Shown here piece after piece: positions 1 through 10,563 of a stretch of 64,000 nucleotides of DNA. The DNA is from Populus alba (taxonomy: Eukaryota; Streptophyta; Magnoliopsida; Malpighiales; Salicaceae). Positions within the stretch are counted from its first letter, which is position 1; each line of letters opens with the position of its first letter. The translations under genes and the position numbers were made by a program. The notes beneath the pieces were generated by a model. The model did not search any database, was not told where the DNA came from, and saw only the letters and a program-made list of their open reading frames with translations. The stretch lies in contig NC_133284.1 of NCBI RefSeq assembly GCF_005239225.2, positions 34,176,758-34,240,757 on the forward strand, in the 5' to 3' direction.

Positions 1-455
1 TATGTTATTGGTTTTTGTTTTCTTATGATGTTTTGTTTAAAAGCTTTAGCATATATCTTTACATTCTATCATACATGCCATAGTCATGCATCACTTTATT
101 ATTATTATTATGTTTTGGAGGGCACACACATGTAACTCTAAGTTTAAGTGGGGGACTAGCAGCTTGCCTTATGACTTGAGTCAAGGCTTAAGTTTGTGTA
201 AACCCAACTCTTTGCTGAGTGTTTAGACTGATAGTGATTGGTACACGTGCCATCCCACTATCTGCTGGACCTCCATATCGCCTTTACGAGGGTGATCACT
301 GGAACAGCAAGAGACCCTCTTTTAGAGACCTAGTAGTAAACCTACCCTATGTCTCACGTAAAAGAACTAGAACCTATCCTTAGGGTGTATGTTCCGATAT
401 AAATCTTTTGCATCGAAACAAGACTAACCCCCATGCATTTTGAATTGCAGGATTT

Positions 456-869
456 ATGAACGAAATGACCATCACCAAATCTTCCATAGAGTATGGAAAG
501 AATTCTGAACTGTCACAATTGATTGAAGGAGACTGCCTTAGAAGCGATGCTAAGAAGATGTCGCCAATCAAGAACCTGAATTGCATATTGAATGAGGTGA
601 ACAAGTTAACGACTCATTTTCAGAATGTGGATAAAGATGCATTTTTTAGGAAATACGGACGTTTGATGGAAATCGCAAAGGTAGAAGTGTTAAGCCCAGC
701 GGTGCGAGCCTTAGTTCATTTTTGGGATCCAGAATACCGATGTTTCTCCTTTGGAAGCATAGACTTGTGCCCCACGATTGAGGAATATGGATTGTTGACC
801 GAGTTTCCGAATGACCTGTATCGGATTTATTCTCCTTTGAGTAACCCTAAAGTACAACCCTATCTCTGA
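456..869 (+). pseudogene. DUF7745-like ORF carried in a retroelement (partial)
   Basis: A 137-residue ORF. Its middle part (about residues 60-115) carries features of a plant-specific domain often listed as DUF7745, found in retroelement-associated proteins: a phrase like 'KYGRLMEIAKVEV', then 'ALVHFWDPEYRCFSFGSIDL', then 'PTIEEYGLL'. The usual domain is several hundred residues, so this is only its N-terminal part and is cut by a stop at 867-869. A TTGAATTGCAG acceptor-like sequence ends just before GATTTATGAACG, so the reading frame may begin at a spliced exon rather than at this ATG. Function is unknown. The family assignment is from memory of the motif pattern. Confidence 0.5.
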
Positions 870-1524
870 TAGCATGGATAAATATTTAAGTGGTCACTTT
901 GTAATTGTCTTTTAAAGAACAAAGTTTATCAACCATAACAATGGCATTTTGAAATAAAAAAAAAATCATTATCTATTCACTCACTAAAAAAGTTTATCAC
1001 CGGCTGAATGAATTGCTTCTCTATATAAAAACCCAGACTAATATCGCACCCCTATACTAGGGGGCAAGACGAGATGTTTTATGAAAAGTTTTACGAAAGC
1101 CTAGATTTGAAAACCAAGCTAAAGCATTTGATAAAAGCATGACAAAAAGGCAAATACAAGTCATACATTTTGAGAAAAGGACTACTTGAAGAAAGTCAAA
1201 GACTTCTTCTCCAAGAATATGATAGGCAACACGAGAGATGAATCCAGCATACGACTTCAAAAGCAAAGGGAGTCTCATGAACTAGAAGAAGAGGATGGGA
1301 CCTATGTTTCAAAACCAGGTACGAATGCATGCATTGCATCTAATCATAAATCATTGCATGTATGTTTTTTTTTGGATCGTTACAGGAGGAGATCTTAGTG
1401 CATTCCAACAAGATTATGGACGAAGAAAGAATCATTGAGTTGATTCTAGAACAAAAAGAAGAGAAGATAAGGATTCTCAAACCCTGCCAGCAGGAAGAAC
1501 GACATCGATAGCATTCGGTAAAAA

Positions 1525-2283
1525 GGAATCGCCAGATGGGATTCCAAGTTGTTTGAGATCGCCAGAAGGGATCTCGTATTTTGATATTCGTCAATGGAGG
1601 TCGCCAGAAGGGACCTCATATTCATGTTTGAATAAAAAGGAATCGCCAGATGGGATTCCAAGTTGATGGAGATCGCCAGAAGGGATCTCGCATTTCACTA
1701 TTTGGAGGTCGCCAATGGGACCTCATATTTCATGTTTTGATAAAAAAGGAATCGCCAGATGGGATTCCAAGTTGTTTGAGATCGCCAGAAGGGATCTCGT
1801 ATTTCGATGAAGGTCGCCAGAAGGGACCTCATATTTCATGTTTTAATAAAAGGAATTGCCAGATGGGATTCCAAGTTGATGGAGATCGCCAGAAGGGATC
1901 TCATATTTCACTATTTTGGGGGTCGCCAGATGGGACCTTATATTCCATGTTTGTTAAAAGGAATCGCCAGATGGGATTCCAAGATGATTAAAGGAGATCG
2001 CCAGAAGGGATCTCATGTTTCACTATTTGGAGGTCGCCAGATGGGACCTCGTATTTCATGTTGGTTAAAAAAGGAATCACCAGATGGGATTCCAAGTTGG
2101 TTAAAGGAGATCGCCAGAAGGGATCTCATATTTCGATATTCATCCAAGGAGGTCGCCAGAAGGGACCTCATATTTCGGCTTTGAATAAAAGGAATCGCCA
2201 GATGGGATTCCAAGTTAAAGGAGATCGCCAGATGGGATCTCATACTTCGATATTCATCAAGGAAGGTCGCCAGAAGGGACCTC
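1525..2283 (+). repeat. Tandem array of three alternating hairpin units (7 x ~108 bp)
   Basis: Twenty-one short inverted repeats in a row share a core GCCAGAAGG or GCCAGATGG. Three stem types alternate in fixed order: GGAATC/GATTCC, GAGATC/GATCTC, and GAGGTC/GACCTC. Starts of the first set are about 1525, 1555 and 1593. The three together make a higher-order unit of roughly 108 bp repeated seven times. A few units are damaged: near 1706 three core bases are missing, and one copy near 1851 has GGAATT. Two more copies of the first types and one weak copy lie at about 2950-3070, beyond the second array. Confidence 0.9.
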
Positions 2284-2336
2284 ATATTGAAACCATTTCT
2301 TGGAAAAGCATTGGAGTTTACTAAGAATTCTTCCCC

Positions 2337-2772
2337 CTGGGTAGGTCACCCATACAATGAGACCATTATTTTTCTGGGTAGGTCACCCATACAATGAGAC
2401 CATCATTTATTGGGTAGGTCACCCATACAATGAGACCATCATTTTTCTGGGTAGGTCACCCATACAATGAGACCATTATTTTCCTGGGTAGGTCACCCAT
2501 ACAATGAGACCATTATTTTCCTGGGTAGGTCACCCATACAATGAGACCATTCTTCATCTTTTTTTATCTGGGTAGGTCACCCATAAGAATGAGACCCTTC
2601 TCCATTTTTTTTTCTTTTATCTGGGTAGGTCACCCATAAGAATGAGGCCATTCCTTCCCCTGGGTAGGTCACCCAAAGAATAAGACCACTCTTTCTTTTT
2701 CTGGGTAGGTCACCCATCACAATGAGACCATATTTTTTCTGGGTAGGTCACCCATAAGAATGAGACCATTCT

Positions 2773-2807
<35 letters not shown>

Positions 2808-2925
2808 TGGGTAGGTCACCCATAATAATGAGGCCATTCTTTCCCTGGGTAGGTCACCCAAAGAATGAGACCACTCTTTCCCTTTCCACTCGGGCAGGTC
2901 ACCCATCATAATGAGACCATACACA
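2337..2925 (+). repeat. Second tandem array, 14 units of 36-60 bp
   Basis: Fourteen units begin with TGGGTAGGTCACCCA (the last begins CGGGCAGGTCACCCA) and continue with an A-rich spacer and AATGAGACCAT. The start of each unit is itself a small inverted repeat, TGGGT/ACCCA around AGGTC. Units 1-6 are nearly identical; units 7-10 and 11-14 look like a duplicated block of four, because the spacer variants recur in the same order. Unit length varies mostly through poly-T tracts, including a run of about 29 T near 2775-2803. Confidence 0.9.
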
Positions 2926-4142
2926 CATTTTTTGTATTGATTATGGGTAAAGGAATCGCCAGATGGGGTTCCAGGTTAAAGGAGATCACCAGATGGGATC
3001 TCGGATGGATTTCCATATTGATCAAACTAAAGTAAGAATTCAGAAGATCGCTGGATAAGGATCTCGAGATGACTAAATTTGGATCATAGTTTTTGGGATA
3101 AAGAGGATTGTTGCAAAAGACAAGGTTTCAGATCAATTAAGCTTCGACCAGATCAGTTTCGGGAGTTCCGTTGTGGGTTTATCTTTATAAACACTTACTG
3201 CGCAAAATTCATGCTCCGTAAGTATTATAAAGAGGGGCATCTGTTGTAACCCATTTTTGGGTCCCATGAAAAATAAAATAAATAACCAAAAGAGGTTAGA
3301 AAAATAACAGGGGGCAGAAGCGCTCGGAAAACAGTCAGAAAATTGGTCAAGGAATTTAAAAATACAAGGATTGAATTTTTTGACAGCCCTTTTGAGAAGG
3401 AAAATTTGAATTTTGAGGAGAAAAGCCCCAAATTTGGATGTTATGGACTTAATTGGATTTTTTATTTGAATTTATATGAAGATTTGATTGCAAGAAAAAT
3501 TGAATTTTTAAGTCAATTTGGGCTTTAATTTGAAGAAATTTAAGTTCTGGGGCCAAAATATATTTTTTAGGAATTTATTGGGTCAAATCAGGGGCTCAAT
3601 TGCATAAATATTGAAGTTTAAGGGCCAATTAGGGACTTAATTGTGAAAATCCGAAAACCAGGGATCAATTTGGAGAAGGCGCAAAGATAGAGGGGGCTGT
3701 TTGGAATTGTTTCAGGGGCTTAATTGAAGAAATTGGAAGTTTATTGATCAATTAGGGGCTCAATTGCATAACTCAGAGACCAAGGACCAAAGTGAAAAAG
3801 GCGGCCAACAAGAGGGGCGGGGACCGAATTTGGAGGACTGATTTGAAGTTTAGCCATTTAAATGAAACGGCGCGTTTTACCTAAAACGACGCCGTTTTAT
3901 ATATATATATATGAAAAAAAAAAAAAAAAAAAAAGGAGGAAGATCAGAACGGTGTCGTTTTGAACGACACTGTTCATCTTCCTCCTTCCCCCCGTTTTAG
4001 CAGAACAGAAGACGAAAAATTTTTGAAAAAAACCTCCCGCGTCTCTCTCCTCGCCCCACCACCACCACCGAAGCATCAATGGCCGACCAGCCGTTGCGTG
4101 ATTGAAGGCACACTAACCATGGTCCCCCACCTGTTCTGCCCC

Positions 4143-4150
4143 TATAAATA
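4143..4150 (+). promoter_or_regulatory. TATA box of the LTR
   Basis: TATAAATA lies about 900 bp into the LTR. Three other related LTRs in the window have a TATA-like motif on the minus strand (about 24756-24763, 29087-29093 and 35000-35007). If used, U3 would be about 0.93 kb and the palindrome cluster would be transcribed. Confidence 0.55.
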
Positions 4151-4707
4151 AGAGAAGAAAACCGAAAAAAAGAAAAGAAAAGAAAAAAAGAACCCAAAGA
4201 AAAAACAAAGAACCCGAAGGGAGGAGAGAGAGGAGAGACCGAACAGAGGGGAGAGAGTTATATTTTTTAAACTAAAAGGAGAGTGAAGTTTCAAACGAGG
4301 AGAGCACCATTGAAGAAAAGGCAGCACCTGCTCCTCTGCACGGGGAAGAAGAAGAAGAAGGAAACAACCGTTGTCCTTAGGCTTCCCAGCCACTGTCACC
4401 GTCATAACCACTTGAGGCATCACCGGCTTCCTCTCCATCACCACCACCACCATCAACGCTGCCAAAAAATAGCAGAATCACCGTGAGAGGGAAGAGCAGT
4501 GTGAGAAGCAGAAGAAGAAAGGAGAAGCAGAGGAGAACAGAGTAGAACAAAAACACAGAGAAAAAGGAAGAAAGGCCAGCCACCATCCCAGCCATCCTCC
4601 GGTCAGCAACCGCCAGCAAAACCACCACCAGCACCACTGTCAGCTCCTCTACCCAAGCTCATCGTCGCAGGTAACTCTTCCCTTTATCCCGTATTCGTCT
4701 TCTTGCA

Positions 4708-4897
4708 TGCAGAACGTGCACTGTGCACGTTCTGCAAGTAAGAAATTAATTAGCTGGTTACTGTGCAGGGGCACAGTAACCAGCTAATTAATTCTTCGGT
4801 TACTATGCAGGTCTAATTAATTAACAGGTTACTGTGCAGGTGCACAGTAACCACCTAATTAATTAACTGGTTACTGTGCAGGTGCACAGTAACCAGT
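4708..4897. repeat. Four stacked palindromes
   Basis: Four inverted repeats follow each other: 4708-4736 (14 bp arms, 1 nt centre), 4744-4793 (23 bp arms, 4 nt loop), 4827-4852 (12 bp arms, 2 nt loop) and 4866-4897 (15 bp arms, 2 nt loop). The last three share the arm core GGTTACTGTGCA and are separated by AATTAATT spacers. The arms are perfect. Confidence 0.95.
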
Positions 4898-5918
4898 CCA
4901 TGTTCATTTCGGGTTGTAACATCAGCCCACACCATGTGTGGGCTGGGCTGAGTCCAGCCCTGTAGAAATTGGGCCCTAATTTATTTTGGGTTGATTTTTG
5001 GCCCAATTTCCTTTTAGGCCGAGTCTGGCCCGTTTAAAAAATATCTTCAAAAAAATTTGTGATTTTTGTGTAATTTTATTATTGTATTTTGGGTCAATAC
5101 CGGTTTGTATTTTTATATTGTCAAGATACAAATTCGGTATTAAAATACCCGGTTTTCGTCAAAAAAAATGTTTACTAAAAAAAATGTTTTGTTTTCATGC
5201 ATACGGCCAATACTCTAACATGTTTTGAATGTTTTTTTTTTATATATAAAAAAATATTGGAAGTTTTTGAAAAATGTGTTTTCGCATAGATTTCTTAAAA
5301 CACAAAAATCATTTTCTTGCATTTGTGGATTTTACAACCTGTTTGTAAAACTCCAAAGGGTATTGGCCAATATTCCAAAAACTATAAAAATCTTATTTTG
5401 GGAGGAGAAGTTGTGGTTATTGTTCACCGCTAATGTTTGGATGAAGAAATCCTTAAAAGGACGAACATCCAAAATATTATCGGGAGTAATAAATCAACGC
5501 ACATGTTTGAAAGAAGTTTTGGTTGCGATCGAGAACATTTCAAAAATTAAATTTTTTTCTCCACGGTTTACGAGTCGTGAAAAGTAGTTTTTTTTTTAAA
5601 GAATCGTGAAAATTTTCTTCATTCTTTTATTCTCTTATCCTTGCGATTTACGAGTTGACGGGATTAGAAAACACCAACACCATAGACTATAAAGCAAACA
5701 AACACAAGCAGCTTACCTTAGGTAGGGCGTATTAGGGGTGCTAGTACCTTCCCTTTACGCAACCAGTCCCTTGCCTTAGAATCTCTGAAAGACCAGTTAG
5801 GGTTCCTAGTGACCAAATACTAGGTGGCGACTCCAAAGAACCAAATCATCAGAACACAACGAAAATCGCCAACCGATGTCGTGCCCTTTATTTAAAAATT
5901 TTTTGTGGGGGTGTGACA

Positions 5919-6460
5919 AAATTAATAAAAAAAAATTAATTTTAAAAAAGGATAAAAAATTATGCGAGTCAACATGGTTAACTTGGAAAATTCGCGATCT
6001 GAATCATGTGATCAAAATAACTTTATAAAAAAACAAATTAAGATAAATTACTAAGTTTAATATAGAGGATGTATTTTTTTTTTTAAAATAATAACATTGT
6101 TGAAATAAAACAAATATTAATTTTTTTTTTTAAAAGTCAGAGTTATCAGCAGCAAAGTCATAAGCAAAAGTCCTAGCGAAAGAGGAGTTGCAGCAGCAAA
6201 GTCGGCGGAACAGTCCTGGCATGAAGAGGATTTCTTGCAGCAGGAGGTCGGCTAAAGGAGGCTGAATCCTTGCGGCAACTAGGGAGGAAGAAAGAGGAAG
6301 TTTCCGACAAGTAAATAAAAAAGGAAAGTCCAAAATTAATTAAGATTTGTTATATGCGGCAAATAACGCTTCGAAGGAAACAACTCAGCCCGGGCATAAC
6401 TTGGTTTCTGATTTGAGTTCTTATTTGTGAGAACTATCTTAAGCTCTACTGAAAGGGTAT
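5919..6460. other. Unassigned AT-rich sequence
   Basis: Flank between the LTR and the chromovirus. About 6130-6340 is less AT-rich and has repeated 'cagcagcaaagtc' phrases, but there is no long conserved frame and I recognise nothing in it. Confidence 0.5.
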
Positions 6461-6774
6461 TGTTTGGCCCAAGAATAATAAATGAATTCTCATAATTTGA
6501 GCAGGAAAACCTTCAAATATGCGCACAGCACAATTAAAATTCAAAGGATATTTTTTATTTCTAATACTTTTATTTTTTATAGGCATTTTACAGACATGCA
6601 ATAAATAGTAAATAAATAACTCTCTTAATTAGTATTTAATAGAAAATAACTGACTTATTGTTTCAAATAATAAATTACTTGAAAATATGCATAATAGAAA
6701 AATACCCTTTAATAATTAAGTAATTCCTTAGCTTATGTGGCCTCATTTTACTTAAATATTTTGGGCATGTAACA
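6461..6774 (-). repeat. 3' LTR of the chromovirus, 314 bp
   Basis: Aligns over its whole length with 12531-12861. Shared landmarks include 'attcaaaggatattttttat' and 'aatacccttta'. It begins TGTTTGGCCC and ends TGTAACA on the plus strand. Small indels and many point differences separate the copies, so the insertion is not recent. Confidence 0.9.
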
Positions 6775-6781
6775 TAACCTT

Positions 6782-7166
6782 CCCCTTCAGAAGAATTTGC
6801 CCACGAGTTTGGGATATGTCTTACTCAACTTTTCTCCCTCCATCTAGGTGGCATCTTCCTTGTTAGCTCCTTTTCATTGAACTAAAAAATCAACTCCTGC
6901 TCGATTTCCCTTTTTCTTGAGCTTTCTATCCAATATTTTTTTTTTTGTTTCGGGGTCAATGTACCTTCTTCCATTACTATCAACAACTTAGGATTAGGGT
7001 TAATTGAGTTCCAATCTTCTTCTTGAGGCAGGAGATATGGAATACTGGATAAATCTTGGAGTCTTTGGGTAGATCGAGCTTGTATACAACTTTCCCAATT
7101 TTTTGAATGACTTGGAAAGGCCTGAAATACCTTGGAGAAAGCTTCAAGTTCCTTCTCACTGCTACT
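6782..7166 (-). pseudogene. Chromovirus integrase C-terminus and chromodomain-like tail
   Basis: Continues the integrase beyond the hAT insertion. On the minus strand the frame gives '[20 protein letters not shown]' and then '[12 protein letters not shown]', typical of the end of chromovirus integrase. Nearer the LTR there is a chromodomain-like block in which codons expected for Trp are stop codons. A frame of about 110 codons in another phase covers the same bases and is a shadow. Confidence 0.75.
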
Positions 7167-8341
7167 CAGTGGCGGAGCCAAAGTTTTTTTAATGAGGGGG
7201 CAAATTATTAACAAATACTAAATTATATATATATATATATACACATTAGAAATCAATTCAAAGCATATATACTAATTCATATCAAGTAAAATTAATTTAA
7301 AAATACTTTCAAAATGAAAGAACTTACATTATAATTGTTCTCATGATTAGTGTCTACATAATAATTAACACAACTACATAATAATTCACTGTTAAATAAA
7401 AATCAGTTGAGTTACACAATAATTCTAAATCTTCCATATGAAATTCATAGCAAAATACATATCAATTCATCAAAATCAAAGCCTATTTCAATTCATATCT
7501 ATATACATATAATAAGTATGTTGATTGAATTATACTTAATTATTTCTAGATATTTAATTGAGGAGCAATGCCTAGTGTATGTGTAAAAGAAACAATTCTT
7601 GAAAAACATGTTTTCTACTTGATATTTTACTTACAAACAAGTCATATGAAAATATTAAATTTCAATAAACTACTCTGCCAATACAAGAAATGTCAAGAAT
7701 AGTGGTTTTACATGAATATTAATCTATTCCTTTATAATAAGAAAAGAAATATTTAATTGATTAAATTAGTAAATTTAAACATTTATTTTGAACATATTTA
7801 TATCAAAATCTATAAATTATCATAAACCCAAATATTTTTTATAACTAATTATAAAAGAATAAAATTAAAATTAAACAATGAAATAAATAGAAAAAATAAA
7901 AAAACAATTTACCTAAAATATAAAGCAAAAGACAAAAAAGATTAATTGATTACCTATACTTGATGAGAAATTTGCATACGAGAGAGGCAGATAACAACAA
8001 CTCATGAAAAAAACAAAACGGCAGAGCAACTCATGAAAAAGAATAACGTGGCAAAAGAAGGAAACAAAAAATAATTTTTGATAGCTAGGGATTCTATATT
8101 TTAAAACCGGTACCCTCAATTTAATAGGGAAACAAAAGGAGAAAGGAAAAAAAATTATGCAATGAGCTATGTATACATATATTATATTATATTATATTAC
8201 AAGTCAACAATTATAAACAATTGACAGCTTTCCTTTTTCCTTCCTGCAGTAAAACATTTCGTAAACTAATATATTAATATTAAAAAAAAAAAAGTTAAGG
8301 GGGCAATTGCCCCCTTTTGTCCCCACGTGGCTCCGCCACTG
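7167..8341. mobile_element. Non-autonomous hAT-like DNA transposon, 1175 bp
   Basis: Terminal inverted repeats start CAGTGGCGGAGCC (7167-7179) and end GGCTCCGCCACTG (8329-8341). The 8 bp CTGCTACT is duplicated directly outside them (7159-7166 and 8342-8349), as expected for the hAT superfamily. The interior is AT-rich and without transposase. Near both ends, runs of 'gggggcaa' and 'ttgccccc' extend the inverted repeat. It sits in the integrase of the chromovirus and so is the younger insertion. Orientation is unknown. Confidence 0.93.
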
Positions 8342-9441
8342 CTGCTACTCTCATCTGTCTATAGGGTCTTAACCTCAAATAGACCCAATCCCCCACGCTA
8401 TATTCCCTCTCTCTTCTCTTTTTATCTGCGTATAACTTCATTCTTGTTTGAGCTTTTTGGCAGTTTTCCTGTGCTAGGGTAAGGATGAAATCTTGACTTT
8501 TCATTTCATCTTTAACTGTTTGTACTGCAGTGGTCCCAGGCTCATATGGAAGGAGCTGTGGTGGTTCTTGTCCGTAAACGATCTCAAAAGGAGTAAACCT
8601 TATGGAGGAGTGCTCTGAAGTATTGTATGTCCACTCGGCTAGGGATAGCCAACTGGCCCAATCTTTGGGTCTATCGTTGGTAAAACACCTAGGGTACCCT
8701 TCTAACAACTTATTCATTACCTTTGTCTACCCGTTGGTTTGAGGATGATATGCCAAACTCATTAATAGCTTGGTTCCACTTCAATGAAAGATTTCTTTCC
8801 AAAAATTACTTGTGAATATTGCATCTTGATCACTGACCATGTTTTGTAATATACCATGTAATTTGAATATGTTTTCCATAAATGCCTTTTCTACTGTTGT
8901 TGTTGTATATGGATATTCCATTGGTATGAAATGACTGTACTTGTTGAACCTGTCTACTATCACCATGATTACATTGTATCCCTTAGACAATGGTAACCTT
9001 TTTATGAAGTTCATACTACTACCCACCCATACTTTACTTGGTATCGGCAGAGGCTGCAAAGCCCTAGTTGGTTTGAGGTTCTCTGTTTTGTTTCTTTGAT
9101 GTACCTCACATTCTCTAATGAATTTTCTGATGTCCTTTCTCAAGCCATGCCAAAAGAATTCCCTTTCAAGTCTAGAGTGAGTCTTTTATGAACCAGTATG
9201 CCCTCCCATAGGGCTACTATGAAATTGTTGCATGATTTGCTCCTGCTGCATCTTTAAGGTTCCCAAATGTAGCCTCCCTTTGTAGAATAAAACCCCCCTC
9301 TAACTTGATACTTGAGGGGATCGAGATCACCTTGATGGTATTGGTTGAGTAACTGTTGCAATTGGGGATCTTGGTTGTATACTTGATAGAGCCCTTCCCA
9401 CTAATTAACAGTAACCATACCAATGGCCTTAGCTTCTCCAT
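8342..9441 (-). pseudogene. Chromovirus integrase (broken), 5' of the hAT insertion
   Basis: 9143-8781 carries the end of the zinc-binding part ('CEVHQRNK') and the start of the catalytic core. The first catalytic Asp appears changed, as the sequence reads 'SSMNFIKRLP' where family members have MDFI. 8717-8350 continues with 'WASWLSLAEWTYNTSEHSSI' and 'FTPFEIVYGQEPP' and the GPY-like start 'VGDWVYLRLRPYRQ', where the hAT element interrupts it. 9441-9217 upstream is probably the link between RNase H and integrase. Several stops and a shift are present. Confidence 0.85.
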
Positions 9442-9580
9442 AGTTAGTAATAACCCCTTTTGGTTCTATACTATTCCCCTGGTCCGGTATCTTGAATAGA
9501 GCATTTGCTGCTTTATTTACTTTCCCACTATGATATTCCACACTAAAATCAAAGCCTAATAGCTCTGTTATCCACTTTTG

Positions 9581-10563
9581 TTAAAAAAGAGTTCCAATCT
9601 TTTGTTCTAAAAGGTGCTTTAAAGCTTGCTGGTTAGTCCTTACTTTAAATATGTGTCCCAGCAGATAATGTCTCCATTTATGAATTGCCAACACAAGAGC
9701 AAAAAATTCTTTTTCATAAGTGGATAAGAATAATTTTTTACCTTTTAATGCTTGGCTTAAATAAGATAGAGGCCTCCCTTCCTGCATTAAGACTGCTCCC
9801 AATCCAATTCCAGAAGCATCACATTCTACCACAAATATTTTGGAAAAATTTGGTAAGGTAAGAACAGGAGGAGTCACCATGGCTGCCTTTAAGGCTGCAA
9901 AAGCTTGGCTGGCCTGCTCACCCCACCTAAAGGAATTTTTCTTGAGTAAGGTTGTTAGAGGAATTGCAATACTTTCATAGCCTTTTACAAACTTCCTGTA
10001 ATAACCCGTTAACCCCAAAAATCCTCTTAGAGCCTTAGGATTCTTAGGTTCAGGGCACTCCATCATGGTTGAAATCTTTAATGGATCTGCTTGGACTCCT
10101 TCTTTGAAAATAACATAGCCCAAGTACTCCACTTCCCGACAGCCAAAGATACATTTTGAGGCCTTAACATATAGTTGATGTTGTCTTAAGACTTCTAAGA
10201 CAGCTCTTAGATACCCCACATGTTCTTCAATAGATTTACTATACACAAGTATGTTATAAAAAAAACTAGCACAAATTTCATGGGATATGGCCTGAATATC
10301 TCATTCATCAATCCTTGAAAGGTTGATGGGGTATTGGCGAGCCTAAAAGGCATTACTAAAAACTCATAATGCCCCTCGCGGGTACAGAAGGCAGTTTTAG
10401 GCACATCTTCAATCTTCATTCTGATTTGATGGTAGCCCGATCGCAAGTCAAGTTTAGAAAACATCTCAGCACCATTAAACTCATCTAATAATTCATTTAT
10501 ATTAGGAATGGGAAACTTATCTTTGATGACATCTTTGTTGAGAGCTCGATAATCAATGCACAT
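9581..10563 (-). pseudogene. Chromovirus reverse transcriptase and RNase H (broken)
   Basis: 10563-10207 has '[19 protein letters not shown]', '[13 protein letters not shown]' and the block ending '[11 protein letters not shown]'. The frame shifts at the position of the catalytic YxDD box and continues in the 10246-9581 frame with 'VEYLGYVI', 'LRGFLGLTGYYRKFVKGY' and the RNase H region 'VVECDASGIGLGAVL'. The box itself is damaged. This is the polymerase part of Pol, which copies the element RNA to DNA in the virus-like particle. Confidence 0.9.

Larger units (their letters stand above)
1..3241 (+). mobile_element. Internal region of a large LTR retroelement, 3' half
   Basis: This stretch lies directly upstream of an LTR (3242-5918) and ends in a purine-rich tract (AAAGAGGGGCATC, about 3229-3241) of the kind that primes plus-strand synthesis. 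It is therefore read as the 3' part of an LTR element in plus orientation whose 5' LTR lies outside the window. It holds a DUF7745-like ORF (456-869), two tandem hairpin arrays (1525-2283 and 2337-2925) and no recognisable gag, protease, reverse transcriptase or integrase. That suggests a large non-autonomous element or the far 3' non-coding region of an autonomous one. 1-455 and 870-1524 show no coding similarity that I recognise. Confidence 0.6.
3242..5918 (+). repeat. Long terminal repeat (3' LTR), 2677 bp
   Basis: Begins TGTTGTAACCC directly after a polypurine tract and ends GTGGGGGTGTGACA, giving the usual TG...CA ends. Inside it, in order: repeated 'ggggctcaattgcat' phrases; two copies of a GC-rich inverted motif around AACGGCG/CGCCGTT (3868-3898 and near 3945-3970); a TATA box (4143-4150); stacked palindromes (4708-4897); a CAGCCCACACC/GTGTGGGCTG hairpin (near 4923-4945); and a module near the end with 'ctaggtggcgactcc' (about 5700-5850). 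Similar modules recur in LTRs at 23406-26045, 27514-29768 and about 32984-36120, in the opposite orientation. Its 5' partner is outside the window, so the target duplication cannot be checked. Confidence 0.75.

Noticed and set aside
2337..2925. CRISPR-like array of short direct repeats
   Set aside because: The intervening parts are themselves repeats and poly-T tracts, not unique spacers, and the context is a plant retroelement.
3960..4637. Several overlapping open frames on both strands (His- and Leu-rich)
   Set aside because: They come from CCA/CAC and GAA simple repeats in the LTR; none shows conservation or start context.
4998..5587. Two plus-strand frames of 76 and 120 codons
   Set aside because: They lie wholly within the LTR 3' part, overlap each other and match nothing I know.
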